A DNA stretch of 49,216 nucleotides, taken from positions 1 through 49,216 of the forward strand of contig NZ_VJZS01000005.1 in the NCBI RefSeq assembly GCF_007097385.1. The letters are read 5' to 3'. Positions 43,887 through 49,216 of the stretch are shown piece after piece; the stretch's first letter is position 1, and every line of letters starts with the position of its first letter. The notes beneath the pieces were generated by a model. That model saw only the letters and a program-made list of their open reading frames with translations. It had not been told where the DNA came from and did not search any database. Source of the stretch: Flavobacterium sp. ZT3R18 (GTDB lineage: Bacteria; Bacteroidota; Bacteroidia; Flavobacteriales; Flavobacteriaceae). A program made the position numbers and the translations under genes.

Positions 43887-43911
43887 CAGCAGTTTAACTT
43901 TTATACACACA

Positions 43912-44763
43912 ATGAAGCCTAACACACAACAATTAAACGATTTAACTATCCAAGTAAGAAGAGATATTCTTCGAATGGTTCATGCTGTCAATTCAGGTCA
44001 CCCAGGAGGATCTCTAGGATGTACTGAATTTCTAGTAGCCTTGTACCAAAACCTTATGGATCGCAAAAAAGGATTTGACATGGACGGAATTGGGGAAGAT
44101 CTTTTTTTCCTTTCAAACGGTCACATTTCACCTGTATTTTACAGCGTTTTGGCAAGAAGCGGTTATTTCCCAGTAAAGGAATTAGCAACTTTCCGTCTTA
44201 TTAATTCAAGATTACAAGGACACCCAACAACTCATGATAATTTACCGGGAGTGCGTATCGCATCTGGATCATTGGGTCAAGGATTATCTGTAGGAATTGG
44301 TGCTGCACAGGCTAAAAAGCTAAACGGTGACAACCACATTATTTACACTCTTCATGGAGATGGTGAATTGCAAGAAGGTCAAAACTGGGAAGCGATCATG
44401 TATGCTTCTGCCAAAAAAGTAGACAACCTTATTGCAACTATTGACCTTAACGGAAAACAAATTGACGGAACTACCGACGAAGTTTTATGTATGGGAAGTA
44501 TCCGTGCAAAATTTGAAGCTTTTGATTGGGATGTTCTTGAAATTACAGAAGGAAACAACATCGAGGCTATTATTGCCGGAATGACAGATGCAAAATCAAG
44601 AACAGGAAAAGGGAAACCGGTTTGTGTTTTATTGCATACTGAAATGGGTAATGGTGTAGATTTCATGATGAATACTCATGCATGGCACGGAAAAGCGCCT
44701 AATGATGCTCAACTTGCTGAGGCTTTAAGCCAAAACTATTGTGAAGACGAGATTGACTACTAG
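43912..44763 (+). CDS. Transketolase, N-terminal subunit
   Basis: The thiamine-diphosphate-binding half of a split transketolase, which moves two-carbon ketol units between sugar phosphates in the pentose phosphate pathway. The 283 residues start at the ATG 43912 (MKPNTQQLNDL) and contain AVNSGHPGGSLGCTEFLVAL, FFLSNGHISPVFYSVL, IASGSLGQGLSVGIGAAQ and the ThDP motif GDGELQEGQNWEAI (Gly-Asp-Gly). The C-terminal pyrimidine-binding half is encoded by the next gene, 83 bases on. The split form is common in Bacteroidota and archaea, so this is not a broken gene. Confidence 0.95.
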   Translation: MKPNTQQLNDLTIQVRRDILRMVHAVNSGHPGGSLGCTEFLVALYQNLMDRKKGFDMDGIGEDLFFLSNGHISPVFYSVLARSGYFPVKELATFRLINSRLQGHPTTHDNLPGVRIASGSLGQGLSVGIGAAQAKKLNGDNHIIYTLHGDGELQEGQNWEAIMYASAKKVDNLIATIDLNGKQIDGTTDEVLCMGSIRAKFEAFDWDVLEITEGNNIEAIIAGMTDAKSRTGKGKPVCVLLHTEMGNGVDFMMNTHAWHGKAPNDAQLAEALSQNYCEDEIDY

Positions 44764-44846
44764 ATTTTAGATTGAAGATTAACGATTTCTGATTTTAGAT
44801 TTTAAAAACTTAGAGTCTTAGTAACTCAGAACCTCAAAAGAAACAA

Positions 44847-45800
44847 ATGAAAAAATATACAAATACAGGAAGTAAAGATACTCGTTCGGGTTTTGGAGCG
44901 GGAATGACTGAATTGGGTCAAAAGAATGAAAACGTAGTGGCACTTTGTGCTGATTTAATTGGATCATTAAAATTTGATGATTTCAAGAAAAATCACCCAG
45001 AGCGTTTTTTCCAAATTGGTATTGCAGAAGCAAACATGATTGGAATCGCTGCAGGATTAACTATTGGAGGGAAAATTCCATTTACAGGAACTTTCGCTAA
45101 CTTTTCTACAGGAAGAGTTTACGATCAGATTCGTCAATCAGTAGCCTATTCAGATAAAAATGTAAAAATTTGTGCTTCTCACGCAGGATTAACTCTTGGA
45201 GAAGACGGAGCTACACATCAAATCCTGGAAGATATTGGATTAATGAAAATGCTACCTGGAATGACTGTAATCAACACTTGTGATTACAATCAGACTAAAG
45301 CCGCTACATTAGCCCTTGCTGATCATCATGGTCCAGCATATTTGCGTTTTGGTCGTCCGGTGGTGCCTAATTTCATGCCAGCTGACGAACCTTTCGTAAT
45401 TGGAAAAGCAATTCTTTTAAGTGAAGGTACCGATGTAACAATTGTTGCAACGGGACATTTAGTTTGGGAAGCTCTTATTGCTGCCGAAGCATTGGAAGCC
45501 AAAGGAATTTCTGCTGAAGTAATCAACATTCATACCATTAAACCATTAGACGAAGAAGCGATTCTGAAATCATTGGCAAAAACCAAATGTGTCGTTACTG
45601 CCGAAGAGCATAACATTCTTGGCGGTCTTGGAGAAAGCATCTCTAGAGTATTAGCATTAAACACTCCGGCTCCTCAAGAGTTTGTAGCGGTAAATGATAG
45701 CTTTGGAGAGTCTGGAACACCAGAGCAATTAATGGAGAAATACAAATTAAACAATCAAGCGATTGTTGAAGCTGTAGAAAAAGTGATCAAAAGAAAGTAA
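44847..45800 (+). CDS. Transketolase, C-terminal subunit
   Basis: A 317-residue partner of the N-terminal subunit. It contains the pyrimidine-binding domain (about 1-165: ERFFQIGIAEANMIGIAAGLTI, whose Glu activates ThDP, and SHAGLTLGEDGATHQ) and the transketolase C domain (about 185-317: LLSEGTDVTIVATGHLVWEA, NIHTIKPLD and the VVTAEEHNILGGLGESI turn). Relatives include DXP synthase and pyruvate dehydrogenase beta. The pairing with the N-terminal half and length favour transketolase. A strong terminator follows. Confidence 0.95.
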   Translation: MKKYTNTGSKDTRSGFGAGMTELGQKNENVVALCADLIGSLKFDDFKKNHPERFFQIGIAEANMIGIAAGLTIGGKIPFTGTFANFSTGRVYDQIRQSVAYSDKNVKICASHAGLTLGEDGATHQILEDIGLMKMLPGMTVINTCDYNQTKAATLALADHHGPAYLRFGRPVVPNFMPADEPFVIGKAILLSEGTDVTIVATGHLVWEALIAAEALEAKGISAEVINIHTIKPLDEEAILKSLAKTKCVVTAEEHNILGGLGESISRVLALNTPAPQEFVAVNDSFGESGTPEQLMEKYKLNNQAIVEAVEKVIKRK

Positions 45801-45817
45801 TCTTTCTCTATAAATAT

Positions 45818-45858
45818 AAAATCCCATCTCGTTGTAAAAAATGAGATGGGATTTTTTT
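45818..45858 (+). terminator. Terminator after the transketolase genes
   Basis: AAAATCCCATCTC (45818-45830) pairs with GAGATGGGATTTT (45843-45855) and is followed by T residues. Confidence 0.92.
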
Positions 45859-45894
45859 ATGCATCCCTAATTCAGAACTAAACGAATAGATAGC

Positions 45895-45930
45895 AAAAAA
45901 AATTCCCGTTTGATTAAACGGGAATTTTTT
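45895..45930 (-). terminator. Terminator after the FKBP-type lipoprotein gene
   Basis: AAATTCCCGTTT (45899-45910) pairs with AAACGGGAATTT (45916-45927), with A and T runs outside. It lies just after the minus-strand stop at 45935. Confidence 0.88.
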
Positions 45931-45934
45931 ATTT

Positions 45935-47068
45935 TTACTTTTGATACGGCGGAAAACATGTCGGATCAAGATGCCTTCTTAATCTTGCTGGATCTGTAAA
46001 ATCCTCAGGTTTAGGTTCTCTCGGATTAGTTTCAGACTCAGGCAAATTTGGATATTTAAGACTATACTTTCTAGGAATCCCATAAGTTTCATTAATATTA
46101 GGAGTTGAAGGATCATCTACTAAAGCACCGTCATATGGATAATACTTCCCATTGGCATCCTTGATTTCCCCTCTTGTCGCATAGCCATCACCATCATCAT
46201 CAAAATCTAAAAAATCAGGAATCCCATCTTTATCGGTATCATCTTTATTCTCAACACCCTTTGCAAAAACATACATATAACCATCATGAAAAGGATCTAC
46301 ATCTTCCTGATAAGAAGGAATACCATCTGCATCGTGGTCAAACCTTTTTACGGAGTACAATTTAACACTAAACACCAAAGGAGAATAAGCGGGGATTTTT
46401 GTATCAGCCTTATTATAATACCCCAATCCCGAAGGAAGAAACATCATCCCAGATCCAAAATTAGCATACGCCACAGTTCCATTAGTATTTGACACAAGTT
46501 GCCCTGTTTTGAATTTAGGAAAAGCTTCCGACCATCCTGTTATCACAGGCGCACCACCGTCATGTGCTTTAAATCCGTCAAGATTAAATTGATTCTGTCC
46601 ATTATCCGAAGAATCAAAAACAGTACCATCAAGTAAGGTTCCTTTATAAGCGGCAAATACTGCATCTACATTAGAAGGTGATTCTCCTCCAACACCACTA
46701 ACATCTTTTATTCCTTCACGTATTACTAAATAGTATAATTTATAAGTTATACCATGAAGTTCAACATTTCTATATAAAAGTTTTGGAAAAGTAGGGCTAT
46801 TTAAATAAGACCATATAGAAGGCTTAGTTCCCCCAACTAGTATCGCGTCAATTTTCACATCTTGATCAGCAGTTTCTCCAGGTTTCTCGGTAACAACAAT
46901 AGAATGCGTTTTCAAATAGTTGTGTATAGCCAGACTATCTATAGGGTATTGCTCAGCAAAGGGCTTAGCCGGTACATTAGGAGTATCTTTATCATCATCT
47001 TTATTACACGAACATATTGTAACGACTGTTGCAATCAATAAAATAAAATAAAACTTAATTTTGCTCAT
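45935..47068 (-). CDS. FKBP-type peptidyl-prolyl isomerase lipoprotein with Ca-binding repeats
   Basis: A 377-residue lipoprotein: the signal ends LIATVVTICSC, with lipidated Cys21, followed by NKDDDKD, which resembles the acidic surface-export signal of Bacteroidota lipoproteins. Residues about 95-250 form an FKBP-like domain (VFAAYKGTLLDGTVFDSS, AFPKFKTGQL, FGSGMMFLPSGLGYYN, PLVFSVKLYSV). A following segment (about 252-305) has Asp-rich calcium-binding repeats, DHDADGIPSYQED and DTDKDGIPDFLDFDDDGDGY, as in thrombospondin type 3 or EF-hand-like surface proteins. The order suggests a folding helper on the cell surface. It may relate to GldI-type isomerases of gliding bacteria, but it is longer. 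Confidence 0.88.
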   Translation of the reverse strand: MSKIKFYFILLIATVVTICSCNKDDDKDTPNVPAKPFAEQYPIDSLAIHNYLKTHSIVVTEKPGETADQDVKIDAILVGGTKPSIWSYLNSPTFPKLLYRNVELHGITYKLYYLVIREGIKDVSGVGGESPSNVDAVFAAYKGTLLDGTVFDSSDNGQNQFNLDGFKAHDGGAPVITGWSEAFPKFKTGQLVSNTNGTVAYANFGSGMMFLPSGLGYYNKADTKIPAYSPLVFSVKLYSVKRFDHDADGIPSYQEDVDPFHDGYMYVFAKGVENKDDTDKDGIPDFLDFDDDGDGYATRGEIKDANGKYYPYDGALVDDPSTPNINETYGIPRKYSLKYPNLPESETNPREPKPEDFTDPARLRRHLDPTCFPPYQK

Positions 47069-47088
47069 TATAGGTACGGTTTAGGTCG

Positions 47089-47115
47089 CAAATATACATT
47101 AATGATTTACTTTTG
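47089..47115. promoter_or_regulatory. Overlapping divergent promoters
   Basis: Minus-strand TATATTTG (47089-47096) faces the FKBP gene, and plus-strand TACTTTTG (47108-47115) faces the S4 protein gene. The −7 boxes are only 11 bases apart, so each promoter lies where the other's −33 would be and polymerases would exclude each other. No good TTG was found for either. Confidence 0.45.
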
Positions 47116-47146
47116 TAAAGTATTTAACTTCGATTTTAGAAAATTC

Positions 47147-47527
47147 ATGAGAATAGACAAATATTTATGGTGCGTTCGGTATTACAAAACCAGAAACATG
47201 GTAACCGAGGCGTGCAAAAAAAACCACATTACCGTAAATGGTATTGTTGCCAAACCATCCAAGGAAGTTTTTCCTACTGATAAAATTACGTTTAGAAAAG
47301 ACCAAATCACTCAAATCATTACCGTTCTAGACATTCCAGATAATCGCATAGGCGCTAAACTCGTTGACATGTATCGCAAAAACGAAACACCAGCCGAAGT
47401 ATATGCCCACTTAGAATTATTAAAACTATCGAAAGAACATTATAGAAAAACCGGAACCGGCAGACCTACCAAAAAAGACCGACGGGATATTGATGAATTT
47501 GGCAATGAAATTAAAACGGAGGAATAG
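47147..47527 (+). CDS. S4-domain RNA-binding protein (HslR/Hsp15-like)
   Basis: A 126-residue protein from the ATG at 47147 (MRIDKYLWCVRYYKTRNM), which begins exactly at the S4 domain; an upstream in-frame ATG at 47102 overlaps the promoter and is rejected. The S4 fold (1-65) includes KKNHITVNGIVAKPSKEV. The Lys/Arg-rich tail (GRPTKKDRRDIDEFG) is as in Hsp15, which binds 50S subunits that carry stalled peptidyl-tRNA after heat stress and helps recycle them. It is divergent from the lipoprotein gene. Confidence 0.9.
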   Translation: MRIDKYLWCVRYYKTRNMVTEACKKNHITVNGIVAKPSKEVFPTDKITFRKDQITQIITVLDIPDNRIGAKLVDMYRKNETPAEVYAHLELLKLSKEHYRKTGTGRPTKKDRRDIDEFGNEIKTEE

Positions 47528-47838
47528 GATTAAATTTAAAAAGGAAGAAGGAAGAAGGGCAATGTCATTAAGTTAAGAGATAATCTGTAAATTATTTAAG
47601 ATTTTTGATTAACGATTTTTGATTGCAGATGTGATAGAGCCCGTAAAATCTAAAATCTTAATATTTACCAACACCAAATCATAAATCACAAATCGTTAAT
47701 CTAAAATCTCTTAACTTAATAACATTAGGTAGAAAGCCAAATAAATTTAAAAATAAAACTTAAATTTATAATTTAGAGGATTCTAAAAAAATCTAAAATC
47801 AGAAATCGTTAATCTAAAATCAAAAATCTATAATTTCC
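47528..47838. other. Gene-free region rich in small inverted repeats
   Basis: These 311 bases hold several degenerate copies of GATTAACGATTT / AAATCGTTAATC and a 14-bp pair built on ATTAAGTTAAGAGA (about 47569-47582) and TCTCTTAACTTAAT (about 47707-47720). The sequence could fold into a long weak hairpin. Similar low-complexity intergenic tracts recur in the window (44764-44812). No promoter was identified. Confidence 0.55.
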
Positions 47839-48339
47839 ATGAGCAAAAATATCATCCTTACCAATCAACAAATAGAACACACCATCAAGAGAATTGCTTA
47901 CCAAATCTACGAAACCTTTGTAGAGGAAGAAGAGATTGTGATAGCAGGAATCACTTCTAATGGCTATACGTTTGCCGAAAAGATTGCTCAAGTATTGGCT
48001 ACTATTTCACCTATCAAGATTTCGCTTTGCGAGGTTCACATCAACAAACAAAAACCAGAACTACCTATAACCACTTCCTTAACAAAGAAACAATACAGCA
48101 ATAAAGGCTTAATCCTTGTTGACGATGTATTGAGTTCTGGAACCACATTAATATATGCGGTAAGACATTTTCTAGACGTTCCTTTAAAAAAGTTTAAAAC
48201 AGTTGTTCTTGTAGATAGAAACCACAAAAAATTCCCCATAAAAGCCGATTTCAAAGGAATTTCTCTTTCTACCTCCCTACTGGAGCATGTAGATGTTGTT
48301 TTTGATGCCAATGGCGATAGCTATGCCAGTTTAAGCTAA
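47839..48339 (+). CDS. Phosphoribosyltransferase (PyrR/Hpt-like)
   Basis: A 166-residue type I phosphoribosyltransferase. The PRPP loop LILVDDVLSSGTTL (residues 91-104) is complete, and there is an early GITSNG turn and a KFPIKADFKGISL end. The family includes PyrR (pyrimidine regulator and weak uracil PRTase) and hypoxanthine PRTases. The layout is closest to PyrR-like proteins, but a base specificity cannot be named. It converges with aroK. No pyr genes are nearby to support a regulatory role. Confidence 0.85.
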   Translation: MSKNIILTNQQIEHTIKRIAYQIYETFVEEEEIVIAGITSNGYTFAEKIAQVLATISPIKISLCEVHINKQKPELPITTSLTKKQYSNKGLILVDDVLSSGTTLIYAVRHFLDVPLKKFKTVVLVDRNHKKFPIKADFKGISLSTSLLEHVDVVFDANGDSYASLS

Positions 48340-48398
48340 GTAAATGTATCAAAATAAACCCTGCAATTTGTCTCGTTCTTTCGCCCTTTTTCTTCGTT

Positions 48399-48437
48399 AA
48401 AAAACCTTTCAATAGCCCAGCTATTCAAAGATTTTTT
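48399..48437. terminator. Bidirectional terminator between the phosphoribosyltransferase gene and aroK
   Basis: 48399-48416 (AAAAAA through AATAGC) pairs with 48420-48437 (GCTATT through TTTTTT) in 16 of 18 positions around CCA. Outer CTTTTTC (48387-48393) and GAAAAAG (48444-48450) can extend it. It lies between two converging genes. Confidence 0.75.
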
Positions 48438-48494
48438 GCCTTGAAAAAGACCAAAACAACTTCGTCAAATTTCGCATAGTTTATTTCAATACCT

Positions 48495-49010
48495 TTACAA
48501 TAGATTTAAAATATCATTTACCGTCTCTTCTATTGATTTGTCATCTACGCTCACTTTGTGTTGAGCGTGGTTGTAATAGAAACTTCTATCAAAAAGGTGT
48601 TTGGCTATAAACTCCTTCATTTCGGCTTCGTTTTTATCTGCTATAAGCGGTCGTTTGCTTTTATTAGCCACTAATCTATTAAATAAGGTATCTATTGATG
48701 CTTTAAGATAAATAGAAGTCACACCCTCTCCATTTAATAATTCATGATTATTGGCATAACAAGGCGTTCCTCCTCCCAAACCGATTATAATTTTTCCTGG
48801 CGTATTCAATAATTCGACAAAAAAGGTGTGCTCTAATTTTCTAAAATAGATTTCCCCATGAGTCTCAAAAATCTCTTTTATGGTCTGTTTTGCTTTTTCT
48901 TCGATATATTCATCTAAATCAACATACGGAATTTGAACCATTCTCGAAAGGGTATTGGCAATTGTGGACTTGCCACAACCCATATACCCTAATAATATAA
49001 TTTTTCCCAT
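48495..49010 (-). CDS. aroK: Shikimate kinase
   Basis: Phosphorylates shikimate at position 3 in aromatic amino acid synthesis, in the cytosol. The 171-residue length is typical. The P-loop GYMGCGKST (residues 8-16), VDLDEYIEEK (Asp for shikimate), FRKLEHTFF (Arg) and GLGGGTPCYAN (Gly-rich substrate loop) are all present, and the lid Arg lies in KRPLI. A minus-strand promoter candidate (TAAATTTG at 49062-49069) lies between it and the tRNA gene. Confidence 0.96.
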   Translation of the reverse strand: MGKIILLGYMGCGKSTIANTLSRMVQIPYVDLDEYIEEKAKQTIKEIFETHGEIYFRKLEHTFFVELLNTPGKIIIGLGGGTPCYANNHELLNGEGVTSIYLKASIDTLFNRLVANKSKRPLIADKNEAEMKEFIAKHLFDRSFYYNHAQHKVSVDDKSIEETVNDILNLL

Positions 49011-49061
49011 CTGAATAAGAGCCTACGTACTAAGGCGTTAAGTTTTTTTACTAAAAAAAGA

Positions 49062-49094
49062 CAAATTTATAATAAAATTGCTTGGAAACTTCAA
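49062..49094 (-). promoter_or_regulatory. Candidate aroK promoter
   Basis: The minus strand reads TTG (49092-49094), 22 bases, then TAAATTTG (49062-49069). It is divergent from the tRNA-Lys promoter and partly overlaps it (49082-49113). Confidence 0.55.
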
Positions 49095-49113
49095 AAAAAA
49101 GTCCTTATATTTG
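49082..49113 (+). promoter_or_regulatory. tRNA-Lys promoter
   Basis: TTG (49082-49084), 21 bases, TATATTTG (49106-49113) and then CACCCGC. The sequence through the start site equals that of the rrn promoters at 519-533 and 764-778, suggesting a shared stable-RNA promoter class. Confidence 0.82.
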
Positions 49114-49137
49114 CACCCGCATTCAAGGAAAGAATAT

Positions 49138-49210
49138 GACTCGATAGCTCAGTTGGTAGAGCACATCACTTTTAATGATGGGGTCCTGGGTTCGAGCCCC
49201 AGTCGGGTCA
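49138..49210 (+). tRNA. tRNA-Lys, anticodon TTT
   Basis: 73 bases folding into a standard cloverleaf. The acceptor GACTCGA pairs with TCGGGTC (one G-T pair). The D arm has GCTC/GAGC and the anticodon arm CATCA/TGATG with loop CTTTTAA (anticodon TTT). The T arm is CTGGG/CCCAG with loop TTCGAGC. The discriminator base is A. The 3' CCA is not encoded, as CAAAAT follows. Confidence 0.98.
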
Positions 49211-49216
49211 CAAAAT

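Larger units (their letters stand above)
43564..43911. other. Gap with a folded element, simple repeats and the transketolase promoter
   Basis: Before the promoter, about 43793-43855 is a run of degenerate repeats of AAATTGCCATTGTCATTG type. The folded element at 43655-43770 and the promoter at 43856-43886 are listed separately. Confidence 0.6.

Noticed and set aside
43912..45800. Broken transketolase gene
   Set aside because: The two halves are complete domains with their own starts, a normal split arrangement in Bacteroidota.

Overview
The window looks like chromosomal DNA of a Flavobacterium-like member of the Bacteroidota (Flavobacteriia). The signs are AT-rich DNA with almost no Shine-Dalgarno sequences, TTG/TAnnTTTG promoters, a type IX secretion (T9SS) C-terminal tail, SprB-type repeats, many signal peptides ending in GQ or SQ, a split transketolase and dense housekeeping genes. 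It opens inside a 16S rRNA gene on the minus strand and ends with a tRNA-Lys on the plus strand.

Layout. 1-1361: 5' end of 16S rRNA, three tandem rrn promoters and a folded repeat. 1362-4701: thrS-infC-rpmI-rplT, with infC starting at ATA. 4812-8175: a small inserted-looking segment (signal-less propeller-like protein and signal-less sulfatase), bounded by rplT's own 3' end and a decayed second copy of that 3' end plus terminator. 8195-17131: an asparagine/aspartate/malate block (AspT-type exchanger, aspartase, periplasmic asparaginase, Dcu carrier, porin, malic enzyme). 17613-21600: DUF2490 protein, secreted nuclease, glutaminase, and a GATase-like protein usually named asparagine synthetase B. 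21702-23116: a sensor-less histidine kinase and NarL-type regulator. 23703-30673: tail-collar protein, a signal-less substrate-binding-like protein, and a 1558-residue T9SS adhesin with ten 75-residue repeats. 30807-36779: dnaB, accA, EamA exporter, LptF/G-type permease and tgt, all minus. 37096-39765: exported propeller/phosphoesterase. 40224-40794: broken DUF892 gene. 41039-49210: thioesterase, hydroxyacyl-CoA dehydrogenase, two rhodaneses, split transketolase, FKBP-type lipoprotein, S4 protein, phosphoribosyltransferase, aroK and tRNA-Lys.

How the genes fit together. The 8-21 kb part reads as a route for external asparagine and glutamine: the porin admits substrate, exported asparaginase makes aspartate, Dcu/AspT carriers move aspartate against C4-dicarboxylates or alanine, aspartase makes fumarate and ammonia, and malic enzyme links malate to pyruvate. 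Two FNR-like palindromes lie about 100 bp upstream of aspA and of the DUF2490 gene, hinting at oxygen- or CRP/FNR-type control. Of the less understood parts, the strongest lead is a 20-bp sequence found in the same relative orientation upstream of the signal-less sulfatase/propeller pair and of the tail-collar/binding-protein/adhesin group. That second group sits next to an orphan two-component pair. This suggests one regulon of leaderless proteins that may leave the cell by a non-Sec route (inference).

All functions were read by eye from protein and DNA sequence. No database search or structure prediction was run.
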